A stretch of DNA of 64,000 nt. Origin: Desmodus rotundus (lineage: Eukaryota; Chordata; Mammalia; Chiroptera; Phyllostomidae). Each line of letters begins with the position of its first letter. The first letter of the stretch is position 1. The translations under genes and the position numbers were made by a program. The stretch spans positions 15,115,171 through 15,179,170 of the forward strand of contig NC_071388.1 in the NCBI RefSeq assembly GCF_022682495.2. The letters run 5' to 3'. This document shows, in pieces, positions 36,416 through 48,216 of the stretch. Below the pieces are notes generated by a model. That model was given only the letters and a program-made list of their open reading frames with translations, was not told the origin of the DNA and made no database searches.

Positions 36416-37730
36416 CTTTGGAATGTTTCTCAGTTTGTTAGAGCTGCTTATTAATGTCATATAGTGGTCCATCTCAGTAATGGAGATCAAGTTTCCCGCC
36501 TGGCACAACTCCCAGTTTTGATGGGCAGATTACTCAGGTATCGTCCAAACCTCATCTCGGTAGGAAAGTCATCATCGTGATTCCTCCAGATGAGAGGTCA
36601 GAAGATGTTTTCTTACAGAACCAGAGAGTAACTTTTTTAGGCTTCCTAGCCAAAAGGAAATATTTCAGATATTATATAGGTACATAGATAGCCATTTATA
36701 AGGTGAACATTGGGGCAGCTGTGGCCTTCATGGCCTTACTGAACTTCACTTAGATGAAGAGAGAGACATTTATGGGTACCCACTATGTATAAAGCTCAGA
36801 GCCCATTTTAAAGAGAAGTGAAGTACAGAATGTTGTGGAACAGAAAATGTAACTATTATATGAGCTATATATCTCTGAATAATCATCCTCTCTTTTTCCT
36901 TGGTTCTCTATGGTATATTTTTAGCCAATTACTTAATTTCCTGATTCATTCTTAAATTTTACTTTCCAGTTTGCCAAGACATTTTTTCCATGGCTAATAT
37001 TTGCCTACAGAATATAGAGAATTTGCTATTAACAACTATGGAAACTAAGTATGAAAAGAGAAGTGGATGTCTCACCCTTTATTATGTAGGTATTCATTAA
37101 ACCCAAACTTTTCAGCAAATATATATATATATATATAAGATCTACCCCAAATATGCAGGAATCCCTCAGTTCAAGGAATTCCACTTTTTCTGACATGGTG
37201 TTGCTCAAGGTTTTTCCATTGTACTGGTTTGTCTAATGCTTTGCTTTGTTAACTCTCATTTTATCTCTTTAAAATATTTCATTTTCCAGACAAAAATTAT
37301 ATAATGTTCACTGCCATTTTTACAGCCATACTATCTCTATTTCAGTTTTACTACCCATAAATAGTAGCAAAAAATTAAAGGATTATTTTTAGTTTTAGTA
37401 ATTACCATTAGAGAAAAGGGTAGATTCTATATCAGGACATATATATACAGGTTTGCACGTAACCTATGATTTGGCCCAAGGCTCCATATGGGTCCTTTAA
37501 TTAAGACAAAGATAAATAAGGGCATGTAATTTGAATGACTATTATATATTTGTGAATGAACATTCCATATGTTTTTAAAAATTTATATCAGGTAGGAGGT
37601 AACTAATAATTAAAGATGTAGTTGTATCAATACTAACAATTGTATGACTTGAATTTCTTTCTATAAATCAGAGGTTTGCCATTGGATGGCCTTTAAAAGG
37701 TAAAAACATAAAAAGACATGTTTATCTTTA
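36416..37730. other. No gene recognised
   Basis: Unassigned DNA with a (TA)9 run at 37119-37137 and short TA runs near 37440. No ORF of note. Confidence 0.45.
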
Positions 37731-37748
37731 CATCTATCAGTGATTTAA
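37731..37748. repeat. 18-bp target site duplication of L1, left copy
   Basis: CATCTATCAGTGATTTAA here and CATCCATCAGTGATTTAA at 39168-39185 differ at one base. Confidence 0.92.
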
Positions 37749-37989
37749 TTTTTTCCTTTTTTAAGACTGTTGTTCAGTTACAGTTGTCCCAATTTCCCCC
37801 CCTTGCTCTCCCCTGCCCTGCCCACCCCTCAGTCAGCCCGCATCCTGTTATCTATTACCATGGGTCCTTTATACGTGTTCCTTGACTAGACCCTCCCCCT
37901 TCTTTCCCTGTTTTCCCTCTCCCCCTTCCCCTCTGGTCACTGTCAGTTTGTTTCTTATTTCTTTGTCTCTGGTTCTATTTTGTTTGTTT

Positions 37990-39143
37990 GTTAGTTTTGT
38001 TCATTAGATTCCACTTATAGGTGAGATTGTGTGTTATTTGTCTTTCACTACCTGGCTTATTTCACTTAGCATAATACTCTCCAAATGTATCCATGCTGTT
38101 GCGAAGGGTAGGAGTTCCTTCTTTCTGTCTGCTTCATGGTATTCCATTGTGTAAATGTACCACAGTTTTTTGATCTGCTCATTTACAAATAGGCACTTAG
38201 GCTGTTTCCAGCACTTGGCTATTGTAAATAATACTGCCATAAGAATTGGGGTGCCATAGGTTCTTTTAAATTGGTGTTTCAGGGTTCTTAGCGTATAATC
38301 CCAATAGTGGAGTTGCTGGATCAAAAGGCAGTTCCATTTTTAGTTTTTTGAGGAAATTCCATACAGTTTTCCACAGTGGCCTCACCAGTCTGCATTCCCA
38401 CCAACAGTGAACTAGGGTTCCCTTTTCTCCGCATCCTCTCCAACATTTGTTTGTGGATTTGTTTATGTTGGCCACTCTGACTGGTGTGAGATGGTACCTC
38501 ATTGTGGTTTTAATTTGCATCTCTCTGATGGCTAGTGATGCTGAGCATCTTTTCATATGTCTCTGGGCCCTCTGTATGTCTTCCTTGGAGAAGTGTCTGT
38601 TCAAGTCCTTTGCCCATTTTCTCCACAACCCCACCAACATTTGTTTGTTGATTTGTTTGTGATGGCCATTCTGATTGGTGAGAGGAGGTATCTCATTGTG
38701 GTTTTAATCTGTATCTCTCTGATGGCTATTGATGTTGAGCATCCTCTCATATGTCTCTGGGCCTTCTGTATGTCCTCCTTGGAGAAGTGTCTGCCTAGGT
38801 TCTTTGCCCATTTTTTAATTGGATTGTTTGTCTTCGTGGTGTTGAGTTGTATGGGTTCTTTATGTATATAGGAGATCAAACCTTTGTCCCAGGTATCATT
38901 AGCAAATATGTTTACCCATACAGTTGGTTCCCATTTCATTTTGCTTATATTTTCTTTAGAGGTTCAGAAGCTTTTTATTTTGATGTAGTCCATTTGTTTT
39001 TCTTTCCTTATATCCCTTGCCCTAGCAGATATATCTGCAAAAATATTACTATGTAGGATATCTGAAATTTTACCACCTATGTTTTCCTCTAGGATTTTTA
39101 TGGTGTCATGACTTATACTTAAGTCTTTTATCCACTTTGAGTT
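37990..39143 (-). pseudogene. L1 ORF2 C-terminal part, broken
   Basis: L1 ORF2 encodes endonuclease and reverse transcriptase; only the C-terminal region downstream of the reverse transcriptase is here. The minus strand shows '[20 protein letters not shown]', '[14 protein letters not shown]', the cysteine-rich block '[18 protein letters not shown]' and then '[17 protein letters not shown]' and 'KKLWYIYTMEYHEA' with 'IMLSEISQ'. The first part (through the start of the cysteine block) occurs twice because of the 194-bp duplication, which is not a multiple of three and so shifts the frame. A further frameshift lies near 38300. No active site remains and the reading frame is broken. Confidence 0.85.
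38423..38810. repeat. 194-bp tandem duplication inside L1 ORF2
   Basis: Copy A 38423-38616 and copy B 38617-38810 align without gaps; markers such as 'caacatttgtttgt', 'gtggttttaat', 'tcatatgtctctggg' and 'ggagaagtgtctg' recur at exactly 194-base offset. By hand count about 26 positions differ. Confidence 0.92.
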
Positions 39144-39167
39144 TAAGAGGAAAACTCAAAATAAATG
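39139..39167. other. Small inverted repeat at the L1 5' junction
   Basis: TTTGAGTTT, a short spacer (aagagga), then AAACTCAAA at the truncated 5' end just inside the target duplication. The right arm may be a short inverted re-copy of the L1. Confidence 0.7.
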
Positions 39168-39185
39168 CATCCATCAGTGATTTAA
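39168..39185. repeat. 18-bp target site duplication of L1, right copy
   Basis: CATCCATCAGTGATTTAA, partner of 37731-37748. Confidence 0.92.
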
Positions 39186-40061
39186 AATTTTAACAATTTC
39201 TACAACACAGTTGGATATTAATACCAATTCACAGGTAATACATTGAATCAATAGAAATGCTACCCAAAATGTTATTGTTATTATTACTAAAAAATAATTT
39301 ATGTATATATCAGATATTAACTGTCATGACATATTATTAGATTGAATATATATATACATCAGTCAATAAAATGTGTTTCTTAATTCACTAGAGACAATAT
39401 CCATAATACAACTTTTATATTTTTTCAACCTATTAAAATATTAAGATACCTTCAAGAATACAACCACATGGCAATTCATTTTTTGAGCTTTAAAATATCA
39501 AAACAAATTTTTTAAAAATCATTTGATGAGGAAAGCAGCAATACCTACTTTTACAATTACAAGTTTTGTTTAAAAGTAGCTCCCTAGTATTAAATGCAAT
39601 TTTGTTGATTTTAGTATTTTGTCTTTTCTCAAATCCAGAAGTCACTCAGTATGTTCAGAATTAGTACAAGCTTTGTCTGAGGACATTAATTAGTTTCTGA
39701 GAGCATTTTATTGCAACTTGCTAAATATAATCAAACTGTCGAGAGACAGAATAATAAAACAGAATTGACTGAAACTGTTAATTTAACCAACTGGATTAAT
39801 TTTTTATTATATGTTTATGAGGCAATGTTTTCCATATAGCATGATTTTATTTTTCTATTTTGATACACTTTTTAAAATTCTGCTGGCTCTTGAATTTTAA
39901 TATTGGATTGTACATATAAATTACTTTTAAGATTCAAAATCATGTGTTGTTGCATAAATGTCTAGATTTTAGTACATTTAATTTAAACTAAAACAGTTGA
40001 TTTTGAAAATGTTACATTTTTACTAGTTTTATGATTCTTGTTTTGAATAGTCAAGCAGCTC
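39186..40061. other. AT-rich DNA, nothing recognised
   Basis: No ORF over 60 codons and no named repeat. Confidence 0.45.
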
Positions 40062-40272
40062 GCCCTGACTGGTGTGGCTCAGTCGGCTGGCTGTCATCTG
40101 GCAAAGCAAAAGGTGGCTAGTTCGATTCTGGTCAACGCACACTACTAGGTTGTGGGTTTGGTCTCCGGTTGGGGTGCTAGGAGATGCAACCGATCGATGT
40201 TTCCTTCCCTCTTTTTCTCCCTCCTTTCCCCTCCATAAACAAACAAACAAACAAACAAACAAATAAATAAAA
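40062..40272 (+). repeat. Ves SINE
   Basis: Starts GCCCTGACTGGTGTGGCTCA, with an A-box-like 'tggctcagtcgg' and a B-box-like 'agttcgattctgg', then 'ttgtgggtttggtctccggttggggtg', 'gatgtttccttccctctttttctccctcc' and a (CAAA)n/(TAAA)n tail. This is a bat tRNA-derived SINE. The target duplication is not obvious. Confidence 0.93.
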
Positions 40273-41217
40273 AGTAAAAATTTAAGAATGCAGGCATTCT
40301 TGTATTTAGATATAAATTATGTGAACATAAGAACTTATAAAATTTCTTGCCTAGAATATTATAATATGCAAAATATAAACCATTTCTGGCACAATCCTTG
40401 TATTTCCATTGCTTTTATTGCTGCTTGTCTTTAAGAACTAGGATGGCTCTTGTATGTTTCACTAATTTCTGAATAAGATGGGGCTTACATATATCTGAAA
40501 ACAGTAGACACTGAATTAAAATTTGTTCAATAAACAAATAACCCCAAATACACACATATTCTTCCTTCCTCAAGTGAGAAATCAAATATTTTCATGTGTA
40601 AGGTTGAAATTTTTCTCAAAAGGGCACCTAAGCAATAGGACATTTTTTAAATTGCTATGTGAACAGAAATAGATCAAGGGTCTTCTTCCCTGATTTTGGT
40701 TTGTTGCTTCGGAAGCTAAACAACTCATTTATTTATTATCCTTATTTAGTAAGGTAGCATTAATCATAGTATTTGGTTAGCTTCTTGAGCAAATCACAAA
40801 GTTTAATTTATTTATTCAATTTACCTACATTTCTTCAATGAAAACAGTGCATATCATTGATGGCATGTTCCTAACAGTTGCTCTCTTGAAGTTTAGATAG
40901 GAAATGGCAGGGAAGAAGCAGCTAAAACATTGCACTCGTGTGAAAGATGGATATGCCTCCATCCCTTTGTAGAGGTGCTGTTGTAAGTTCTACACAGGCT
41001 TGCCAGTTTCCTACGTTGCATATTTGGACTGCATTCTTTAAATTGCATCAATGAGAACCTACTTGTAATACCTCAAGAAGAACTCAATTATATACAAAAC
41101 CATAATCCTACTATTGCAGGACCTATGATATACTGAGGGACAAATGTTCAATAGTATTTATTATGCAATTCTTATGTACTTAAAATGCTATCAAATCATG
41201 AAAATGGTACATGTATA
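40273..41217. other. No gene recognised
   Basis: AT-rich DNA between two SINEs, without ORF or named repeat. Confidence 0.45.
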
Positions 41218-41233
41218 TTTAAAGCATATAATT

Positions 41234-41469
41234 ATTTTTTATCTTCACCTGAGGACATGCCAATTGATTTTTTAGAGAGGGGAGGGAGGAAGAGAGAAAG
41301 GGAAAGAAACATGGATGTGAGAGAGAAACTTCAATAGGTTGCCTCTTATACATGCCCCAACTGGGAACTAAACAAACAACCTAGGCATGTTCCCTGACCA
41401 GGAATCAAATCTGTGATCCTTCGGTGTATGGGACAGTGCTCCAACCAACTGAGCCACACTGGCCTGGGT
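41234..41469 (-). repeat. Ves-type SINE
   Basis: Antisense Ves order: T-rich tail side, 'ttagagaggggagggagg', 'gagagagaaacttcaatag', 'ccccaactgggaact', 'ttccctgaccaggaatcaaat', 'ccaaccaactgagccacac' and 'ggcctgg'. Target duplication TTTAAAGCATATAATT (41218-41233) and TTTAAATCATACAATT (41470-41485), 14 of 16 alike. Confidence 0.88.
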
Positions 41470-41485
41470 TTTAAATCATACAATT

Positions 41486-42859
41486 TTGATGTTTTTTGTG
41501 AGTTCAATGATACAGGTAAGTATAAATTTGTTTATACTTAACTGTTTCTTTTGTGACATTAGAGGAAATGTGGAACAACCTGGATCCAAACCCTACATCA
41601 CAAATGTTAATATGGTCTTGGAATAAACGTTACTTAATATGAGTAAGGCCATTACTTACTCATATATGATAAAAGCAAACAAAATAACAGCATTTTATGG
41701 TTGACATACTTACTCTAACTTGAATATCAGCTGAATCCTTGTTGGTCTCTAAACACTGAGGGTCAAGAATCTCCCCCATAAAGTTTTTAATGACACATTA
41801 CCTTCTGATGTTTCTTTTTGCCTCTTTGGTTCTATATCAGTGCATATTGTTTCTGTTATTTTTTTCCATTAAATTTCCAATTTAACCTTTTCTTTGATTT
41901 TCATAAGGAATTTACTTCTATAAAGCATAGTGTCAAGAACCATGAAGTATGTATGGAGAACCACTCCTTGGGAACAGAGTAAGAACTGATCACAGAGCAT
42001 CCGTTTTTCTAGAATAGGCAATAATTATGGTTCTCCAATTTGATTTCAGAATTGTTATGGATTATGGTTTTCCCTTTTCTCTTCCACAAATGGGAACATT
42101 TTCTGTGGTTATTCTACCTTCATATAACCACCATAAGTTGGATTTGCATAGTGCAGATAAAATGTCTTTTCAACATGATATCTTATTTTATCTGGTAAAA
42201 CAGTGCATTGCAAGATGAAGGTCTTTAAACCTGATGCTTTGATTAAGTGAGACTTTTGATGTTTTTGTGAGAGAGTGAGTGTGCATGTGAGAGATAGGTG
42301 AACCGTTGCTGCTAGGAGCAGACTATACTAGGTATCACAGTAATAACCCCATAACTTTGCTTTCTAGTATCTCCTATGTTAGTTGTACACTTACATAGAG
42401 GACATGGGCTTTTCCATCTAATGAGATTTGAACAAGAAGACAATCACAAACATTGCATAAGCAAAGACTTGAGAAGTGTTTGTGTATTGGGGTTTGTCCT
42501 CTTTTCATGTTCTTAAAACCTGTCCTATAAACATCAGGTAATAATAACCAGGATAATCTGTTAGATGAGGCGAGACCATTAGCCTAGTAACCCTTGTTAT
42601 TTCAGTCAAAAGCTAAAAATTGAACACTTTCATTGACTACCAATGTACCACTTATAGGGTGAGCCCAGCTCAGACTAGTAGCTCAAACTGCCAAACCACA
42701 AAACTTTGAATTAAATTAATATTAACCCAAAGTACAAAATTTTGAGTGGGATACAGCATGGATTGGGGAGAGGAGATGATCAGGTTTGGAGGAAAAAAGA
42801 TTTAAAGCACTCTTTCTATTGCTTAAATGAATTATATAATGGATTATGTTTATTAAATT
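41486..42859. other. No gene recognised
   Basis: AT-rich, with a 63-codon ORF at 42027-42218 without motif. Confidence 0.45.
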
Positions 42860-42876
42860 AATAATATATAATTTTT

Positions 42877-43076
42877 AATATTCATTAATTTTTAGAGAGA
42901 GGGGAATGGAAGGAGAAAGAGAGGGAGAGAAACATCAGTGTGTGGTTGCTTCTCTCACACCCCCTCCTGGGGACCTGGCCTGCAACCCAGGCACATGCCG
43001 TGACTAGGAATCGAACTGGAGACCCTTTGGTTCTCAGGCCAACACACTCAGTCCACTGAACCACACCAGTCAGGGT
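42877..43076 (-). repeat. Ves SINE
   Basis: Antisense Ves with 'tttttagagagaggggaatgg', 'aaacatcagtgtgtggttgc', 'cctcctggggacctggcctgc', 'gtgactaggaatcgaactgg', 'ccactgaaccacaccagtcaggg'. Target duplication AATAATATATAATTTTT (42860-42876) and AATAATATATTATTTTT (43077-43093), 16 of 17 alike. Confidence 0.95.
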
Positions 43077-43093
43077 AATAATATATTATTTTT

Positions 43094-44375
43094 AACTGTA
43101 GAAAGAAAAAAATCTAAACCAGAAAATAAGTTTTATTCTGAAAAAAATTAAGGAAAGTAGACATTTGTCTTTATAATATACCCTGAGTATCAATAAAGAT
43201 TAAATTTAAATAAATATAATAAAATCTTTAAAATATATTGTAAAATGTAGTCAAGTTAAAATAATTTACTTCTGTAATATCAAATTAAAATGAAAAATAT
43301 GTTTTCTTAAGGAGTTTAAAAGGTTACATATTATTGTAAAAAAACTGTTCTTAGGTCAAAATATATTGCAAGAGCACAGAAGACATATATTTTACTCTCA
43401 ACTCTGCCTTGACACTCTCTGTATTTCTTTATGTATTTGTAAAAAGAGGTGGTTGAAGTAGATATTCAAAGTCCATTCTAGCATATATTTTATATTAAAG
43501 CTTTAAAGTATTTGCAATCGCAGAATACAATGTGCCATCAAAAACTTGACTTGTAACAGATATTATTAAAAAATCCACTGGAACAGTGTAATTATTCTAT
43601 ACCATTCTTAAAGTTTTTTTCTTTCCAAATATAAAAGTATTCATGGTTGATAATTTATTACTTTTATATCTAATCCATTCCAGTATAACAGAAAACATTT
43701 ATTCCTGAGGCCATATAAATTAACTGTTTTTAGCATTAAATTTCTTGAATTTTTAAATGAAACAATCATTATGCTTATCTCAGACATAATGGCATGTTAA
43801 AAATCATTCTAAGTAAATGTACTATATTTGCTAACAGAAGACAAGAACATTTAAAAAAACACCAAGTATTCATTTAAGGTTTGTAAATAACTTTGCAAAA
43901 TAAATTAACAGAAAAATAGAATGAAGTGAGAGATAATCACTTCTACTTGTCTCTGTTTTTAATTAACCATGATAATGTTAATAGAGCTATTCATCCTATT
44001 ACTGTAGTACCCACCCGCCCACAAACTTGTGCAGGCATACTTTCACCAACACAAAGCCTAGCTGCGTGATAAGAATAATTAAGGAAGTCTAAGACAGTTT
44101 AATTAATATGCCAATGTCTCAGCACCACCACTGAAAGTTAATCAATAAATGGATCCACGGTGTGATTTGTTACATCATGTTTTCTTTAAAAGGACAAAAC
44201 CGTGAATGTCTGCTTTCCTCCTGCTCCCCTAGATGTCTCATCAGTCTTGTTGCATCACTGGCACGGTCACACGCTCTCTGCAGAGATGTGCTTTTATGCT
44301 CTTTGTTAGACCTGAGAAATCATTTCTGTGTCTGCCACCTAAAATGAGAAAGGCAAGGTAGATGCAAATTCTACT
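43094..44375. other. AT-rich DNA, nothing recognised
   Basis: A 61-codon ORF at 44162-44347 lies in a slightly less AT-rich patch, without motif. Confidence 0.45.
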
Positions 44376-44377
44376 TA

Positions 44378-44593
44378 CCGTACTTTGCAGACCATAAGGC
44401 ACACTTAGGTTTTAGAGGAGGAAATAGGAAAAAAAATTTTGAAGCAAAAAATGTGGTAAAATATTTAATAACATCCTTTAAAGCAGAAATCCTGTAGCGA
44501 GCCAGGTAAACTACATTTGGATTATAAGACGCACCCTCGTTTTCCTCCCAAATTTGGGGGGAAAACGTGCATCTTATAGTCTGAAAAATACGG
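44378..44593. mobile_element. TA-flanked palindromic MITE
   Basis: Left end CCGTACTTTGCAGACCATAA and right end TTATAGTCTGAAAAATACGG are inverted copies (17 of 20), flanked by TA on both sides (44376-44377, 44594-44595). The right part (44523-44577) is itself a long hairpin: ATAAGACGCAC, a C/T-rich arm, 'aaattt' centre, a G/A-rich arm and GTGCATCTTAT. 216 bp, no coding capacity. TA duplication fits Tc1/mariner-type mobilisation (inference). Confidence 0.85.
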
Positions 44594-44595
44594 TA

Positions 44596-45329
44596 ATTCA
44601 GTCTTGTTCTTTAAAAAAAAAGTGTCTGAATGTGAAATTCAAACCATATACATTGTTTAATGTGCATAGCCATTTATAATGGATAGCCCCTGTATGCCAA
44701 GAAAATGTATCCATTCTTAATACCATTGCTTTTATAAATTGAAGTAACAAGACTTTGTTTTTTTCTAATATCTCCAGGAAACCAAAGACTTTGATGAAAA
44801 AGATATGCTGTCAATCTTATTATTTCACATTTAGAGCTTGATTTGGGAAGTAGGAAATTAGGACAAAAAATAAAGGAAACAGGTATGCTTAAGGCAAAAA
44901 TTACAATGTGATATTTTTTTAAAACACAGGTATAAATGACAATAATTATTAGAAAATGCAATTTTCTAAAAAAGTAAGAAAGTTTTTAAAAAATATTTTA
45001 AAGTATGCAAAAAAGCAGAATGTGTTAACTACATATTTAGTGATTAAAGAACTGCTTCTCCCTGAGTACAGAATAACTTGTTTATTAAAAAAAAACTAGT
45101 TTTTACTTTTTTATTACCATCCACATTAACAATGTAGAGTATTTATAGCCTTTTTTGTGAAAGAATTATTATAATTACCTGCTTAAATTTAATACATTTA
45201 ATTGGGTCTTAAAATCTGTTTTATAGGTATTATAAAAATAAGCAAAGTAGTACCCTTTAACTTACATATTATATCTTACTAGTATATTTTCCAACAAATA
45301 TTTTAATGTCTTTTTTCATGGTGCTGAAC
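44596..45329. other. AT-rich DNA, nothing recognised
   Basis: A 95-codon minus-strand ORF (44674-44961) has one hydrophobic stretch and no motif; chance ORF most likely. Confidence 0.4.
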
Positions 45330-45342
45330 AATGAAGGCATTT

Positions 45343-45549
45343 CTTTTTTTAAAGATTTTATTTACTTGTTTTTAGAGAGGAGAAGGGAGGGAGAAAATGA
45401 GGGAGTGAAACATCAATGTATGGTTGCCTCTCACGCACTCCCTACTGGGGACCTGGCCCACAACCCAGATTGTGCCCTGACCTGGAATAGAACTGGCAAC
45501 TCTGGTTCACAGTCTGGCACTCAACTTCTGAGCCACACCAGCCATGGCC
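45343..45549 (-). repeat. Ves SINE
   Basis: Antisense Ves: 'tttttagagaggagaagggaggg', 'aaacatcaatgtatggttgcctctcacgc', 'ctactggggacctggccc', 'ccctgacctggaatagaactgg', 'gagccacaccagccatgg'. Target duplication AATGAAGGCATTT (45330-45342) and AATGAAGATATTT (45550-45562), 11 of 13 alike. Confidence 0.95.
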
Positions 45550-45562
45550 AATGAAGATATTT

Positions 45563-46169
45563 ATTACTTTAAGAAAAGCAATTTTTCTTTTAAATAAACA
45601 AATAAAAAAAGAAACATACATTATTCTATTGCCATAATGATCAATTTTTTACATTGCTTTAAATAAGAACATATGCATTGATATAACAAAGTAATTCATA
45701 CACTTATTTAATATAATGTATTAAATGAGAGTATAGGTATATAAAAATAATCAAATATTACTTTAAGGTCTGAAGTTAAATAAGTATCTTGAAATTACTG
45801 TTTAAGGTAACATTAAGTCCTACTTCTTTGTAGTATTATAAGAATTTATTTTTAAAATATTGTTGCTATTCTAAGTCATTTACATTTCAATGTAAGTTTT
45901 AGGAATCACTTGCCAAGCCAAAAACTTCTGCAATAATTTTGATCGAGATGCATTGAATCTTTTGTCTGAAATATATGACCTCTTAATGGATTTGTGTATT
46001 GCAAATTTAAAGCAAAACATCTCTAAATACCAGGATGGACAAAGGAGGTTCACAGCTGTTTGACATGCTAAGCTGTCTCCTACAAGCCCATGAATAGGAC
46101 TTTTATAGTGAAGATTTTGTGTTCACTTTTTAAAAAGTGTAATCAGCTGTAAGTGGGTGTTGTGTTTAG
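45563..46169. other. AT-rich DNA, nothing recognised
   Basis: No ORF over 60 codons and no named repeat. Confidence 0.45.
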
Positions 46170-46600
46170 ATATATAGGGATATTTGAATTGTTTATAACC
46201 TTTCTGGGTTTTTGTCCAATTCCTCCATCAATAACTGGAATGAGGTATTAAAACCAACATCAAAGTTTGCAGATTTGTCTATATCTCCTTTTGGTTGTTA
46301 TTTTTTTCATATATTTCAAAGTGTTTTTATTAGAATTTAAGAGAAAAAAAAGAAAGCTATGTGTATACATGCTATTTACTTCTCACACTTTTTCTACTTC
46401 TTTTGCCCTGCATTCTTTCATTCCTGTGGCCTTGTGGAGTTAGTGTCATTTCCATTCTGTCTGAATAGCTTTTATTATTTCTTGTAGGCCAGGAATGCTT
46501 GCACTTCCATCATATAAAATAGCAGATACCTTTCACATGTTTTGATTTCTTAACATGGAAAATCCTTTGTCTTAGAATAGGAAGAAAGGAGAGACTTTTC
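46170..46600 (-). mobile_element. Possible old L1-related fragment
   Basis: Plus-strand text 'gaatgaggtattaaaaccaacatcaaagtttgcagatttgtctatatctcc' and 'cttgtaggccaggaatgcttgcac' loosely follows the antisense of old L1M/HAL1 internal sequence. Too diverged to fix boundaries or class. Confidence 0.3.
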
Positions 46601-47972
46601 AAGCACTTTCTTGTGTTCACCATTTTAAAAAATTTCTTCTTTTTGCTACATTTTCTAGAAAATCATTATATTCTCTTTCCAAATACACAACGCAAATGTG
46701 TACTTCAGATTCAGTGGTCAGCTGAATGTCAATGATTGCTTGGCATATTTGTTACAAAACAAAACAAAACAAAGCAATTCTTGATCTATATGAGAGCATC
46801 TTTATTCAGTGCTCAAGTTTTGAAGAGCAGAAGATAAGAAACGGGAGTACCAAGGAGGTGAAATTACTTTTACTACATTACAAGATTAGAGAATTTACTT
46901 AGTAGAAGAACCAAAAGAATTTCCCGGTATCTGCATGACCTACATCAAGTTGTCGGATTGCATTTTCTCAGTGTTGTATTATATCTCCTTATATACCACC
47001 GCGCACAACTTTGGGTATTATTTTTTAACAAGAATAACAACAAAGTGAATAGGCATTTCTAACCAGCAATGCATTCTATACTAAGATTGGTTTTTGAAAT
47101 GTATTTTCAAATATTTCAGCTTTAAAAAAAAACTTATTTTACATATCCAGATGAGCAGAGCCGGGTGTAAGACATGGTCTAGCAGGTGATGACATTTACA
47201 GCCTGAAAATCAAGTAACAAAGAATGTATTCATCAAATTATTCACCACTAAGCATGTTTAAAATAAAAATTTATACTGAAGAAACAAAGTAGTTTTTGCT
47301 GCGATGAGGTATAATATAACATTGAATGAGAAGCTCAAGCCTAGTGCATGCATTTGTTTTCTGCAACATTAGCTGATAATAAAATAATAACAACAACATG
47401 TTTGTAAGGCAGCTTATTATTTTAAATAGTCTTATATTGATTGTCTTATTTAATGAAATTCCTTTGTATTGAAAATTAATACTAAATCAGTGTCTGAATT
47501 TAGTCTAAATGTTTAACTTGAAAATTAAGACTTTATGTGGTCTTAAATTATCTTATAAAATCCATATTGGCAAGTTACAAGCAACATAGTTAATGGATAT
47601 ACACCAATGGCATGCTATTTTCTATGTTATTCAATTTCTAGGGTGATTTACTTCTAATGTATAACCACATATATTATTGTTTTTAGAATTACAGAGGAAC
47701 TCTCAATGTGCATTAACCTAAAGTCAACTAATCAAGCTTTACCATCTCTAATTTATAGGAAGCAACTAATTTCCTTGAATATTTTACAGTTTTGCTGCTT
47801 GGTGCACATTATCGAAGTGTGCCTAGCAGGTGCAGAAGAAGACAAAGCATGTACTGAGGATACAAACCATGCACTATACTAATTGTAACCTAATTTTTAA
47901 AATTATAGCAAAACCAAATATCTTCGTATGGGAAAGTCTGATTTAAACTTGTTTCTCAATCATGTTATATAC
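46601..47972. other. AT-rich DNA, nothing recognised
   Basis: Includes a short (AAAAC)n run at 46757-46772. No ORF or named repeat. Confidence 0.45.
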
Positions 47973-47980
47973 TTCTAATT

Positions 47981-48216
47981 TAAGAATTTTCAACCTTTTT
48001 CATCTCATGGCACACCTAATTACTAAAATTCTGCTGCACACCAAAGTGTGTGTGAATGTATATATATATTCATTTCCACTGGACAGCTATTGTTGTGTCA
48101 GTTATTGTCATTTTTTCATTTGACAACCTAAGGGAAGAGAGGTCTGTGCCCCTGACTAAATAGTCAGGTATTGCACGTTTTAAAAGTTCTTACAGCATAG
48201 TGGTTTGAAATTGCTG
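47981..48216. mobile_element. hAT-like MITE
   Basis: Left 'ttcaacctttttcatctcatggcacacc' and right 'agcatagtggtttgaaattgctg' are the two ends of a hAT-type short element; the first and last 15 bases are inverted copies at about 10 positions. Flanks TTCTAATT (47973-47980) and CTCTAAAT (48217-48224) form an 8-bp duplication, 6 of 8 alike and close to the nTCTAnAn preference of hAT elements. 236 bp, no coding capacity. Confidence 0.7.

Larger units (their letters stand above)
37749..39167 (-). mobile_element. 5'-truncated L1 with ORF2 end and 3' UTR
   Basis: The 3' end is at the left with a short T-run (antisense tail) and 'gttgttcagttacagttgtccca'. A pyrimidine-rich 3' UTR (antisense) follows to about 37990, then ORF2 C-terminal coding sequence to about 39143. 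The right edge is 5'-truncated and has a small inverted repeat. An 18-bp target duplication with one mismatch brackets the element, so it is one insertion and fairly young relative to MIR and MaLR copies nearby. It carries a 194-bp internal tandem duplication. Confidence 0.93.

Noticed and set aside
38447..38871. Two plus-strand ORFs (38447-38662, 38557-38871) of 71 and 104 codons
   Set aside because: Both are antisense to L1 ORF2, and their repeated residues reflect the 194-bp duplication.
40062..40140. tRNA-like A and B boxes
   Set aside because: They belong to the tRNA-derived head of a Ves SINE; cloverleaf and length do not fit a functional tRNA gene.
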